The notes below the pieces were generated by a model, which was given only the letters and a program-made list of their open reading frames with translations, had not been told where the DNA came from and made no database searches. Position numbers and translations under genes: made by a program. A stretch of 64,000 nucleotides of DNA from Brucella pseudintermedia (GTDB lineage: Bacteria; Pseudomonadota; Alphaproteobacteria; Rhizobiales; Rhizobiaceae): positions 62,001 to 126,000 of the forward strand of contig NZ_WBWE01000007.1 of the NCBI RefSeq assembly GCF_008932435.1, read 5' to 3'. Positions 9,036 through 17,404 of the stretch are shown piece by piece (position 1 is the stretch's first letter; each line of letters begins with the position of its first letter).

Positions 9036-10481
9036 TCAGAATGGATAATGCTGCGGGCCTTCGATGGTGATCCAGCGCAGGTCGGTAAATTCGTTGATGA
9101 CCGCCTTTCCACCGAAACGGCCATAGCCGGAAGACTTCACGCCGCCGAAAGGCATTTGCGCTTCGTCGGCGACCGTCGGGCCGTTGATGTGGCAGATGCC
9201 GGTTTCAAGCTTTTTGGAAAGCGCCAGCGCCCGTTTCACATCCTGACTGAAGATGGCCGATGAAAGGCCATATTCGGTGTCGTTGGCGACACGGATCGCC
9301 TCGTCGGCATTCTTGACGCGGATGATGGGCTTCACCGGCCCGAAGGATTCCTGCGCATAAATGTTCATATCCGGTGTCACGTGATCGATGATCGTCGCCT
9401 CGACGATGGAACCCTCGCGCTTGCCCCCTGCCAGAAGCTTGCCGCCTTTCGCTACCGCATCTTGGACGAGGGCGTCCATGCGTTCGGCGGATTTGAGGTC
9501 GACCAGCGACCCCAGGACGACATTGCCGCGCGGGTCTCCGGCGGGAAGGGATTTCGCCTTGGCAGCAAGCTTCTCCGCAAACGCATCCGCCACTTTCTCA
9601 TGCACGATGAAGCGCTCCGTCGACATGCAGATCTGGCCCTGATTCATGAACGCGCCAAAGGCAGCAGCGTCGACCGCCTGATCGAGATCGGCATCTTCCA
9701 GCACGATGAAGGGTGCCTTGCCGCCCAGTTCCAGCAGCACGGGCTTCAGATGTTCTGCGGCCTGTTTGGCGATGATCTTGCCGACATGGGTGGAGCCGGT
9801 GAAATTGATGCGGCGGACCGAAGGATGGGCGACAAGGGCCGCGACGATTTCCGGCGCATCCTCTGGTGCGTTGGAAATGACATTGACCACGCCCGCCGGA
9901 AAACCCGCATCGTTGAGCGTTTTGACGATCAGGTGATGAACGCCGGGGCAGGATTCCGACGACCGCAGGATAACCGTGTTGCCGCAGGCAAGGGCGGCTG
10001 CAATAGCCCGCACGCCCAGAATGATCGGCGCATTCCATGGCGCCATGCCAAGCACCACGCCGACTGGCTGGCGCACGGCCATGGAAACGATGCCGGGCTT
10101 GTCGGAAGGGATGATTTCGCCGGTGATCTGGGTGGTGAGCGCCGCGGCTTCGCGCAGCACACCGGCTCCAAGATGGACATTGAAGCCCGACCACGGGGCG
10201 GTGGCGCCGGTTTCCTCCAGCATGAGGCGGATGAATTCATCGGCACGGCTCTCCATGAGGTCCGCCGCCTTGTTCAACAGTGCGCGACGCTCGCTCGGCC
10301 CGGTTTCCGACCAGCTTCCAAAGGCTTTCGCGGCGGATTTCGCAACTGCATCGACATCGGCAAGGCTGGCCGCAGGCGCTGTGGTGGCCACTTTTCCGGT
10401 GACCGGGTCTTTTCGATCAAATGTCTTACCCGATGCGGATGCCGTTTCCTTGCCATCGATGATGAAGCCGATTGTCGTCAT
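9036..10481 (-). CDS. NAD(P)-dependent aldehyde dehydrogenase (salicylaldehyde/vanillin dehydrogenase-like)
   Basis: Oxidises an aldehyde to the acid. 481 residues from the ATG at 10481, which has a GGGAGAAG ribosome site; a 36-residue longer frame exists but lacks support. Family motifs: APWNAP, the cofactor loop GSTHVGKI, LELGGKAP with the general-base glutamate, the nucleophile in GQICMSTER, and ESFGPV. Overall it resembles salicylaldehyde and vanillin/benzaldehyde dehydrogenases more than betaine aldehyde enzymes. It stands alone, divergent from ada, so the substrate cannot be read from context. Confidence 0.88.
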   Translation of the reverse strand: MTTIGFIIDGKETASASGKTFDRKDPVTGKVATTAPAASLADVDAVAKSAAKAFGSWSETGPSERRALLNKAADLMESRADEFIRLMLEETGATAPWSGFNVHLGAGVLREAAALTTQITGEIIPSDKPGIVSMAVRQPVGVVLGMAPWNAPIILGVRAIAAALACGNTVILRSSESCPGVHHLIVKTLNDAGFPAGVVNVISNAPEDAPEIVAALVAHPSVRRINFTGSTHVGKIIAKQAAEHLKPVLLELGGKAPFIVLEDADLDQAVDAAAFGAFMNQGQICMSTERFIVHEKVADAFAEKLAAKAKSLPAGDPRGNVVLGSLVDLKSAERMDALVQDAVAKGGKLLAGGKREGSIVEATIIDHVTPDMNIYAQESFGPVKPIIRVKNADEAIRVANDTEYGLSSAIFSQDVKRALALSKKLETGICHINGPTVADEAQMPFGGVKSSGYGRFGGKAVINEFTDLRWITIEGPQHYPF

Positions 10482-10576
10482 GGTCTTCTCCCTTTTTGCC
10501 TGTCGCATCATGGTATAAAAGCTGGAAGCTTGCATGTTCCTTATTTGTAAACAGACTGTGCAACGGTGCTGTCTCG

Positions 10577-10589
10577 AATTTGAAAGCAA
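10577..10589 (+). promoter_or_regulatory. candidate Ada operator (AAT-N6-GCAA)
   Basis: AATTTGAAAGCAA has the A-box AAT and B-box GCAA separated by six bases, the arrangement bound by methylated Ada before E. coli ada and alkA. It lies 69 bases upstream of the ada start, in the region divergent from the aldehyde dehydrogenase. The motif is short, so position is the main support. Confidence 0.55.
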
Positions 10590-10657
10590 GCAGCGGAGTG
10601 TCGCTTCGACGCGATGGCATTAGCCTTCCTTCATGCTCATATTGAAGGAATACGGAC

Positions 10658-11743
10658 ATGAACCTTATGACCATGAAGACCCACGACCCCGATGAAAATC
10701 GCTGGCAGAAGGTGCTCGACCGCGACAAGGCATCGGACGGGGCATTTGTTTATGCGGTGCGCACCACCGGCGTCTATTGCCGCCCGTCATGCCCGTCGCG
10801 GCGTGGAAAGCGCGAAAACGTGCAGTTTTTCGACCATGGCGAGGATGCGGAACGCGCCGGCTTCCGGCCATGCATGCGCTGCAAGCCGCATCTTTCCGAA
10901 ACGCTGGCGACGCAGAACAGCACCCGCTACGCCGATATGGTCGCTTCTGCCTGCCGCTTCATCGAGACGGCGGAAGAAGTGCCTTCCCTCGAAGAAATCG
11001 CGGCTTCCGTGAAAGCGAGCCCCGCCCATTTTCACCGCATTTTCAAGGCGTTCACGGGGCTGACCCCGAAAGCCTACGCCGATGCGCATCGCGCCAAAAA
11101 AATGCGGGCAGCACTTGATGCGCCGGAAATCCGCGTAACCGACGCAATCTATGATGCCGGTTATAATTCCAGCAGCCGCTTCTATGAGGCTTCGGACGGA
11201 ATTTTGGGAATGACTCCAAAGGCTTACAAGCAGGGTGGCAAGAATGCGGATATCCGTTTCGCCATCGGCCAGTCGACGCTTGGCGCGGTACTCGTGGCTG
11301 CGAGCGACAGGGGTGTCTGCGCGATTTTGATGGGCGACGACCCGGAAGAGCTGATCCGCGATCTGGAAAGGCGCTTTCCGCAGGCAAATCTCATCGGCGC
11401 GGACCGCGATTTCGAGGACATGGTGGCCAAAGTGGTGGGCTTCGTCGAAGCGCCACGCATCGGTCTCGACCTGCCGCTAGACCTACAGGGAACCGCATTC
11501 CAGCAGCGGGTCTGGCAAGCCTTGCGAGAAATTCCTGTCGGTAACACAGTGAGTTACACCGAAATTGCCGAACGCATCGGCGCTCCGAAATCGGTGCGGG
11601 CTGTGGCGCAGGCCTGCGCCGCCAACAAGATCGCGGTCGCGATCCCATGCCACCGTGTGGTGCGCAATGATGGCGGTCTGTCCGGCTATCGCTGGGGCAT
11701 TGAACGCAAGCGCGATCTTCTCAAGCGGGAGGGTCTGGCGTGA
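10658..11743 (+). CDS. ada: bifunctional Ada: methylphosphotriester/O6-methylguanine-DNA methyltransferase and transcriptional activator
   Basis: Suicidal repair protein and regulator of the adaptive response to alkylation. 361 residues, full length. The N-terminal zinc Ada domain has the acceptor cysteine in TTGVYCRPSC (C41, with C45) plus CMRCKP. A central AraC-type helix-turn-helix follows (ITPKAY-like motif, LTPKAYADAHR). The C-terminal methyltransferase has active site PCHRV with C331. A candidate Ada operator lies upstream, and the 2OG-Fe(II) oxygenase gene overlaps its stop (GTGA), so both should be induced together. Confidence 0.96.
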   Translation: MNLMTMKTHDPDENRWQKVLDRDKASDGAFVYAVRTTGVYCRPSCPSRRGKRENVQFFDHGEDAERAGFRPCMRCKPHLSETLATQNSTRYADMVASACRFIETAEEVPSLEEIAASVKASPAHFHRIFKAFTGLTPKAYADAHRAKKMRAALDAPEIRVTDAIYDAGYNSSSRFYEASDGILGMTPKAYKQGGKNADIRFAIGQSTLGAVLVAASDRGVCAILMGDDPEELIRDLERRFPQANLIGADRDFEDMVAKVVGFVEAPRIGLDLPLDLQGTAFQQRVWQALREIPVGNTVSYTEIAERIGAPKSVRAVAQACAANKIAVAIPCHRVVRNDGGLSGYRWGIERKRDLLKREGLA

Positions 11744-12438
11744 GTGATATCCCTGTCTATGACTGGCAAAAAATCGGTGCCGAACTGGACGAATTCGGTG
11801 CCTCAATCCTCGAAAACATAATTTCGCCACAGGATTGCCGCGAAATAGCCGCCGGTTACTACAATTTCGCCGCATTTCGAACCGTTATTTCGATGCGAAA
11901 ACACGGTTTTGGGCGCGGAGAATACAAATATTACGCAAATCCCATTCCTGCCTTAATTTTGAATCTGCGCCAGAAGCTCTATCCGCAGCTTGCCCCCATC
12001 GCCAATCGGTGGAGCGAAAGGCTGGGATCGGATGTCCGGTTTCCGCCGACCCATGACGCGTTTCTGGAACGCTGCCATGCGGCGGGACAGACCCGGCCGA
12101 CACCGCTCATCCTGCAATATGTCGAGGGCGACTATAATTGCCTGCATCAGGATATTTACGGCGATATCGCTTTTCCGTTGCAGGTGGCGATTTTGCTGTC
12201 CGAGCCGGAGAAGGATTTCACGGGCGGGGAATTCGTCCTGACCGAACAGCGTCCCCGGATGCAGAGCCGGGCGGAGGTCGTGCCGCTCCGGCAGGGGGAC
12301 GGCGTGGTCTTCGCGGTCAATGACCGCCCGATGCAGGGAACGCGCGGCGATTACCGGGTCAAGATGCGGCACGGCGTCAGCCGCATCCGTTCCGGCAAGC
12401 GGCATACGCTGGGCATAATCTTTCACGATTCCAGATAG
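11740..12438 (+). CDS. 2OG-Fe(II) oxygenase family protein
   Basis: 232 residues starting at a GTG that overlaps the ada stop. An iron-binding HxD is visible in CLHQDIYGD. A later conserved histidine in MRHGVSRI and the following RxxR-type segment (RSGKRHTLGIIFHD) fit the distal His and the 2-oxoglutarate-binding arginine of the double-stranded beta-helix fold. It resembles the COG3826-type oxygenases rather than classical AlkB. Translational coupling to Ada suggests a role in alkylation damage, an inference from context. Substrate unknown. Confidence 0.85.
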   Translation: MSDIPVYDWQKIGAELDEFGASILENIISPQDCREIAAGYYNFAAFRTVISMRKHGFGRGEYKYYANPIPALILNLRQKLYPQLAPIANRWSERLGSDVRFPPTHDAFLERCHAAGQTRPTPLILQYVEGDYNCLHQDIYGDIAFPLQVAILLSEPEKDFTGGEFVLTEQRPRMQSRAEVVPLRQGDGVVFAVNDRPMQGTRGDYRVKMRHGVSRIRSGKRHTLGIIFHDSR

Positions 12439-12498
12439 AGGTTGAAACCGGGGTTTCGATGGCCTTTGATCGCAACAAAATGATCGAAGGAGTCGGAT

Positions 12499-12849
12499 AT
12501 GAGCGTGACCATCTACGGTATCAAGAACTGCGACACCATGAAGAAGGCGCGCACCTGGCTTGAAGACCACGGCATCGACTACGCGTTTCACGATTACAAG
12601 AAGGAAGGGCTTGATGGCGAAACGCTCGACCGCTTCCTGAAGGATATTCCGTGGGAGCAATTGCTCAACCGGGCCGGGACGACATTTCGCAAACTGCCCG
12701 AGGAAGAACGCCAGAACGTCGATGCCGCCAAAGCGCGGGCTCTGATGCTGGCGCAGCCGTCCATGGTCAAGCGCCCGGTGCTCGATCACGACGGAAAGCT
12801 GACGGTCGGCTTCAAGCCGGACCAGTATGAAAACTTCTTCAAGTCTTGA
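12499..12849 (+). CDS. ArsC/Spx-like thioredoxin-fold protein (YffB type)
   Basis: 116-residue member of the arsenate reductase-related family. N-terminal IYGIKNCDTMKKA has a single cysteine at the active-site position rather than CX2C, as in YffB proteins. KRPVLD near residue 92 is the conserved substrate-side loop. YffB-like proteins are proposed to be glutathione-dependent thiol reductases, not true arsenate reductases. No ars genes are adjacent. It follows the oxygenase gene by 60 bases and may be separately transcribed. Confidence 0.88.
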   Translation: MSVTIYGIKNCDTMKKARTWLEDHGIDYAFHDYKKEGLDGETLDRFLKDIPWEQLLNRAGTTFRKLPEEERQNVDAAKARALMLAQPSMVKRPVLDHDGKLTVGFKPDQYENFFKS

Positions 12850-12987
12850 GGCGGGAAAACGCTGCCATAGATAGCTGCCGGTAACAAGGGCGCGTTTCGA
12901 TCTGATTGAATCGGATCGGCGCTCTATTTATTTGTTTTTAGGCACATCTTGTCCGGAAACCGCTTCACACTTTTCGGGACGTGCTGG

Positions 12988-14043
12988 ATGGAGAAACCGA
13001 TGCGGCAGCGCGCGAAGAAGGTCGTTCAGCAATGGTCCGCGAGCTGGCGCGATTCCCTGATCGCTTCCTTCGCGGGCGGGGTCGCCTGGCTGATCTGCCA
13101 GTTGCTTCTGAACCAGCCGAAACCCGTCTTTGCCATGGTCACGGCTGTGATCTGTCTGGCGCCGAACCTGCCCAACCATGGCAAGCAGGCGATTGGCGTG
13201 ATCGTCGGGGTCACGACCGGCGTGCTGGTGGGCGAGCTTTCGCTGCTCTTGCCGGAAACGGTTCCGGTCTTCCACACAAGCATCGTGACTTTCGTTGCCA
13301 TGGTGCTGGCAACCTCTTTCGGCATGGCGCCTGCAATTGCCATCCAGTCGGGCGTTTCGGCGATCCTGGTTCTCGCCATGGGGCCGCAGGTCGCGGGCGT
13401 GACGCGGCTGGTGGATGTTCTGGTCGGCGCGGGCGTGGGTTTGCTGTTCAGCCAGATTTTGATGACGCCGAGCCCGCTGCTTCTGATCGACAAGGCGGCT
13501 CGCGCCCTGATCGACCGTCTTGCAAACGGGCTCAAGCAGTCGGCTATCGCGCTCGAAAAACAGGACCCGGTGCGGGCGCAAAGCGCGATCAACCAGTTTG
13601 CATCGGCGCACCGGGCGGTAATCGCACTCGGCGACGGCATTGCGCTGGCGCGCAGCAATGCGCGCTGGTCGCTGCGCGGGCGGCTGGTGGCGCGCGAGGT
13701 TACCGAAATGGCAGGCCGCTACGACCGCCGCGGCATCCGCCTCTACGCATCGGCGCTGCTGTTCGGCGAAGCGCTGGGCAATGCGCTGCGCAAAAAGGAA
13801 GCGCCGCCCCCGCCATGGCTGGCGGAAGCCTTGCAGGTGGTCATCGCCAATTGCGAGCTGGAAGAGGGGCAGGCGCCGCGCCGGATACCGCCCATGCCCA
13901 AGGACATTCCGTTCGGCTGGCGCGATTGCGTGCACCGGCTGTCATCAGTTCAGGATACGCTTCTGCACTTCCTGCATTCCGATATTCCCGACAGCCTTCC
14001 CGTACCCGAACGGCGGCAAAAGCAGGATGAAGCCGCGGCCTGA
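12988..14043 (+). CDS. FUSC/aromatic-acid-exporter-like membrane protein
   Basis: 351 residues from the ATG at 12988 (12949 TTG and 13000 ATG are alternatives). Six short hydrophobic segments fill roughly residues 25-170, then a soluble helical C-terminal half rich in arginine. This resembles the FUSC/ArAE_2 group, of which some members export aromatic acids. No partner membrane-fusion gene is present, so export is not established. Confidence 0.75.
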   Translation: MEKPMRQRAKKVVQQWSASWRDSLIASFAGGVAWLICQLLLNQPKPVFAMVTAVICLAPNLPNHGKQAIGVIVGVTTGVLVGELSLLLPETVPVFHTSIVTFVAMVLATSFGMAPAIAIQSGVSAILVLAMGPQVAGVTRLVDVLVGAGVGLLFSQILMTPSPLLLIDKAARALIDRLANGLKQSAIALEKQDPVRAQSAINQFASAHRAVIALGDGIALARSNARWSLRGRLVAREVTEMAGRYDRRGIRLYASALLFGEALGNALRKKEAPPPPWLAEALQVVIANCELEEGQAPRRIPPMPKDIPFGWRDCVHRLSSVQDTLLHFLHSDIPDSLPVPERRQKQDEAAA

Positions 14044-14049
14044 CGGTTT

Positions 14050-14832
14050 TCAGACCAGCGACCGCACATGCTGCACAAGCTCCTCCGCTGCCTGTCGTGC
14101 GAGCAGGGGGCGGCTCTGCCAGTCGTCCGAAGCAGCGCCGCGATAGGCAGCCTGCGCGAGCGCAAGGACCGAGGCGGTTTCGGGCGAAACACGCGCCAGC
14201 GCCCACTCGGCAGCGGCATCTTTCGGCGCGAATTTTCCGGTTTCGAGCGTGTACCACATGCGGGCAAGCGTCAGCAGGACATTGCGCTCGTCGCCCGAAA
14301 GATTGCCGGTGAGGGCGGGCAGGGCATCGGTGATCGCCCGCCGCACATCTCCATGCGGCACGCTCGGCAGAAGATGTTCGCGCGTGGGACCAACGAGGCT
14401 TATGGCTTCCTGGGCGGCTTGCGCCAGCACCAGCGTATATTCGGGATCGGTGTGCGGCTGCGGCACGGTTCCCGCCTCGAATTCGTCGCGCAGCCATTCT
14501 CCATAAATGAAGGCGCAACGTGCGGGATAGGTGAGGGCGGCGAGGTCCTGCTGCAAGAAGATCATCACTTCCAGGCAGCGGGCTGTGCCGGGTCTGGCCG
14601 GGTGCCGGCCAGAAATCTGCATCAGACGGTCAACGAGAAGCGCGCCGGTTTCAGGCGCCAGTGGCTGGTCGCTGACCGCCAGAAGATCCACATCGCTGTT
14701 GGGTCGAAGGCCGCCATTCACGGCGGAGCCATGCAGATAAACGGCTTGCAAGGACTGTCCCAGACATTCTTGCAGAACGATCAGGGCCTTTGCCGCTTCT
14801 TCGGGGATTGCCAGATTCCAGCTATTCACCAT
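14050..14832 (-). CDS. AadA-like aminoglycoside 3''-nucleotidyltransferase, chromosomal
   Basis: Predicted to transfer AMP to streptomycin/spectinomycin. 260 residues from the ATG at 14832 (a 12-residue longer start is possible), against about 262 for AadA. The nucleotidyltransferase motif HGSAVNGGLRPNSDVDLL has D47 and D49. E88, W113 and D181 align with the AadA residues E87, W112 and D182 needed for catalysis and drug binding. The C-terminal region GDERNVLLTLARMWY is strongly AadA-like. It sits between core genes with normal base composition and no integron or IS signature, so it looks intrinsic rather than recently acquired. Resistance activity is not proven. Confidence 0.85.
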   Translation of the reverse strand: MVNSWNLAIPEEAAKALIVLQECLGQSLQAVYLHGSAVNGGLRPNSDVDLLAVSDQPLAPETGALLVDRLMQISGRHPARPGTARCLEVMIFLQQDLAALTYPARCAFIYGEWLRDEFEAGTVPQPHTDPEYTLVLAQAAQEAISLVGPTREHLLPSVPHGDVRRAITDALPALTGNLSGDERNVLLTLARMWYTLETGKFAPKDAAAEWALARVSPETASVLALAQAAYRGAASDDWQSRPLLARQAAEELVQHVRSLV

Positions 14833-14886
14833 GGATTTGATATACAGCTGACGCCTGAACATACTCAACTATAGGAAGACTTCTTT

Positions 14887-15333
14887 TCAGACGTTTCCCT
14901 CTTTCTTGAGCACTTCGGCTGCATCCCAAGCGCCTTTGGCCCCTGCATCGCCTTTCCGAAACATAATTACGGTTACGCCGACATTTGCGGTAGGTGCATA
15001 TACCGGCATTGCTGAACCAGAACTACTGTATCTTCCGTACGTGGAATTTCCATATGTATTTGCGGAAAATGTACCGTTGTTCCAGCTATTAACGCCAACT
15101 AATTGTCTGCCTTGCGAGGTACTGGCTTGCTCAAGACGGAAGTGGGTGTAACCTCTATTTAGCGTTGCTTGTGCCGCACGTTTCATTGTGATCCGTCCCG
15201 CTGAACCAGCAAACAGTGCACCAGATGCTTGTGTATCAAGACGCACCATGTTAGGCGCTAACGGCATTTCGTTAGTAGTTGCGCATGCTGAAAGTGCCAC
15301 AGCGACGGTGGCAAAAAGAATCAGCTTTTTCAT
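14887..15333 (-). CDS. small lipoprotein, CC0125/CC1285-like family
   Basis: 148 residues with a lipoprotein signal (LSACATT, lipidated cysteine at residue 17). A conserved core has RAAQATLNRGYTHFRLE and a C-terminal VTVIMFRKGD. A central Asn/Ser/Tyr/Gly-rich stretch (NGTFSANTYGNSTYGRYSS) is low complexity. The pattern matches the alphaproteobacterial CC0125/CC1285 lipoprotein group of unknown function. Base composition is clearly lower in GC than both neighbours, suggesting transfer. Family assignment from memory. Confidence 0.75.
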   Translation of the reverse strand: MKKLILFATVAVALSACATTNEMPLAPNMVRLDTQASGALFAGSAGRITMKRAAQATLNRGYTHFRLEQASTSQGRQLVGVNSWNNGTFSANTYGNSTYGRYSSSGSAMPVYAPTANVGVTVIMFRKGDAGAKGAWDAAEVLKKEGNV

Positions 15334-15460
15334 GTAAGCCCCCCTAAAAAACTAACTAGGAAGTAACAGCAGCGTTGCTGCTTTTCAATTACTTTAGGAG
15401 GGCTGATATCTCCGCGACATTGAGAGGTTGATTGCTATATCGGCCGCATGTGTTCGCGAG

Positions 15461-16069
15461 TCAGGCTGCAGCATTTTCTCGCCGCTCAAGAATGCGGTCG
15501 ATCAAGCCCCATTCGAGCCCCTGCTCGGCGGTCATGAAATTATCGCGGTCAAGCGCGCGTTCCGCCTCTTCATAGGTGCGCCCGCAATGTTCTGCATAAA
15601 GCCGTGTCATCAGCCGCTTGGTTCGCTGCGCTTCCTCGGCATGGATGAAAATGTCCGATGCCTTTCCCTGAAACCCGCCGGAGGGCTGGTGAACCAGCAG
15701 GTTGGCATTGGGAAGGGCGGCGCGATGGCCGGGCTCTCCCGCCATCAGCAGGAAGGAACCCATGGAACGGGCGGTCCCCATGCAGAGCGTATGCACCGGC
15801 GCGCGGACATAGCGCATCGTGTCATAGATGGCGAGGCCGCTGGTCACGACGCCGCCCGGCGAATTGATATAGAGATTGATCGGCTGTTTGGAATTTTCCG
15901 CTTCCAGAAACAGCAATTGCGCGCAGATCAGTGCGGATACGGTGTCGTTTACCTCGCCGTTGAGAAAGATGATCCGCTCGCGCAGCAGGCGCGAATAGAT
16001 ATCGAACGATCTTTCGCCGCGGCTCGACTGTTCAACGACCATAGGGACGAGTTGCATCGTTTCGCGCAT
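15461..16069 (-). CDS. clpP: ATP-dependent Clp protease proteolytic subunit ClpP (paralogue not next to clpX)
   Basis: Serine protease subunit that assembles into heptameric rings with a Clp ATPase. 202 residues from the ATG at 16069, chosen for its AGAGGAA ribosome site; a 7-residue longer start exists. Catalytic triad: S102 in TARSMGS, H127 in VHQPSGG, D176 in RDNF. The Ser motif has Arg before it where most ClpP have Ala (AASMG). The gene is not beside clpX or tig, and the sequence departs from the usual Brucella-type ClpP, so it is probably a second ClpP. Confidence 0.9.
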   Translation of the reverse strand: MRETMQLVPMVVEQSSRGERSFDIYSRLLRERIIFLNGEVNDTVSALICAQLLFLEAENSKQPINLYINSPGGVVTSGLAIYDTMRYVRAPVHTLCMGTARSMGSFLLMAGEPGHRAALPNANLLVHQPSGGFQGKASDIFIHAEEAQRTKRLMTRLYAEHCGRTYEEAERALDRDNFMTAEQGLEWGLIDRILERRENAAA

Positions 16070-16109
16070 CGGCGAATTCCTCTCTTCCAAAAATCAGGAT
16101 GTAGGTGTT

Positions 16110-16469
16110 TCAGGCGGCGTGCATGAGCGGCACCCGGTTGCTGTTGGCGGCAGCCGGTGCGGTACGTTTCGTCCGCGTGTCGTTCAATTCGTGGATGACG
16201 CGCAGGCAGGTGCCCCCGGCAATGCCCGGCGCGATGCGGAAAGTGACCATGCTTTCCAGAAAGGGCGGCTGGCTTTCCCGCATCCGGTAGCTGATCTCCA
16301 CGCCGGGCTTGCAGGAAGCAGGCTCCGGATCGGCCAAAGCCCCGGATGGAAGCCAGTTTTCGCGAAACTCCGCAATGCTGATCGCGCGCCAGACTTTCTG
16401 CGGCGCGGCATCCAGCTCATATTCCAGCTCTATTGCTTCTTCGCTGCGTTCTTCCTGCCGGTCGGTCAT
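16110..16469 (-). CDS. SRPBCC (AHSA1-like) domain protein
   Basis: 119 residues with the START-like/AHSA1 pattern (IELEYELDAAPQKVWRAIS, then a beta-rich ligand cavity). Its start overlaps the upstream ArsR gene stop by 4 bases. ArsR plus AHSA1-type protein pairs are common in Rhizobiales and usually treated as regulator plus small-molecule-binding effector. The ligand is unknown. The C-terminus is rich in Ala/Asn and looks divergent. Confidence 0.85.
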   Translation of the reverse strand: MTDRQEERSEEAIELEYELDAAPQKVWRAISIAEFRENWLPSGALADPEPASCKPGVEISYRMRESQPPFLESMVTFRIAPGIAGGTCLRVIHELNDTRTKRTAPAAANSNRVPLMHAA

Positions 16470-16792
16470 TGGTCCATATCCTTCAGCAAGGTTTTGAGAG
16501 CGTCGATACGTTCCGGCCAGTAGGCGCGGTATTTGGCAAGCCAGTTGGCGATGAGGGTGAGCCCGTTCGGATCGACTTCATAGTTGACGAAGCGCCCCTC
16601 GCGTTCCTCACGCACCAGCCCCGCGCCGCGCAACACCGCCAGATGCTGCGACATGGCGGGCTGGCTGATCTCCATCCCCTCCCGCAACGCGCTGGCATTC
16701 CTGCTGCCCCCTGCCAGCTTCTCGAAGATCATCCGGCGGGTCGGGTCGGCAAGCGCCCGGAATATATCATTGAATATATCGTTCTCATTCAT
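16466..16792 (-). CDS. ArsR-family transcriptional regulator
   Basis: 108-residue winged-helix repressor (IFRALADPTRRMIFEKL, then helix-turn-helix ISQPAMSQHLAVLRGAGLV). No cysteine metal site of the classic ELCVCDL type, so metal sensing is unlikely. First gene of a two-gene operon with the SRPBCC protein, which it may co-operate with or regulate. Confidence 0.92.
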   Translation of the reverse strand: MNENDIFNDIFRALADPTRRMIFEKLAGGSRNASALREGMEISQPAMSQHLAVLRGAGLVREEREGRFVNYEVDPNGLTLIANWLAKYRAYWPERIDALKTLLKDMDQ

Positions 16793-16856
16793 ACGAACAC
16801 ATAAGCGTAGACTTATGTGATTCGCAAGGCCCTAGTTGAAAAAACGGACGTTTTGA

Positions 16857-17225
16857 TCAATCCGCCGAACGAAACTGCATGGTGAAGACTGTTCCCCCGA
16901 TGCCTTGCGCGAGTAATGGCGCAAATTTCAGCGGCGTGCATTTTTGAACGGCCTCGATTGCAGCATTCACGAATGCCTTCCTGGCCTTGTCGTCTCCCTG
17001 GACATTGATCGCGGTGGCGCGGGGCGGCCCAATCAGGCTTCCGTCACGCTTGAAGCTGAAGCTGAGGGTGACGGCTGAGTTCTTGCTGCCCGCAGGCGCG
17101 GTCCAGCAGACGTTCAGCGCGTCGCCGACTTCGTTCATCGTCTTCAGATCCTGCGCCTGAACTGTCCCCGTGGCGGCGATCGCAACGGCGGTCAACAGGC
17201 AGGCGGATAGTCCCCTTCCATTCAT
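16857..17225 (-). CDS. exported protein with TonB C-terminal-like domain
   Basis: 122 residues with a signal peptide ending near TVQAQD. The mature region follows the pattern of TonB/TolA C-terminal domains (VTLSFSFKRDGSLIGPPRA, then AAIEAVQKCTPLKFAPLLA). No membrane anchor or Pro-rich linker, so it is a stand-alone periplasmic domain, not a functional TonB. It has a GGAGGACC ribosome site. Function unknown. Confidence 0.7.
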   Translation of the reverse strand: MNGRGLSACLLTAVAIAATGTVQAQDLKTMNEVGDALNVCWTAPAGSKNSAVTLSFSFKRDGSLIGPPRATAINVQGDDKARKAFVNAAIEAVQKCTPLKFAPLLAQGIGGTVFTMQFRSAD

Positions 17226-17404
17226 CCTGGTCCTCCATCAAGAAAGTGTAGCAAGTCTATTGTAGGCCTGCTCCGGCGGAGTTCAAACCCAACTCTGTCG
17301 TTAGTGTTAATGCGCAAGGCAACAGTTTCAGCCTCGATCTGCGTGATCGGTCCGATCAGAAAAATTCATTTGTCGCCGGGTGATTGAGGTTTATTTTCCC
17401 GCCA

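Noticed and set aside
9381-10550. 389-codon plus-strand frame
   Set aside because: Antisense to the aldehyde dehydrogenase gene.
17280-17300. tRNA T-loop-like GTTCAAACCC
   Set aside because: No acceptor or anticodon stems around it.
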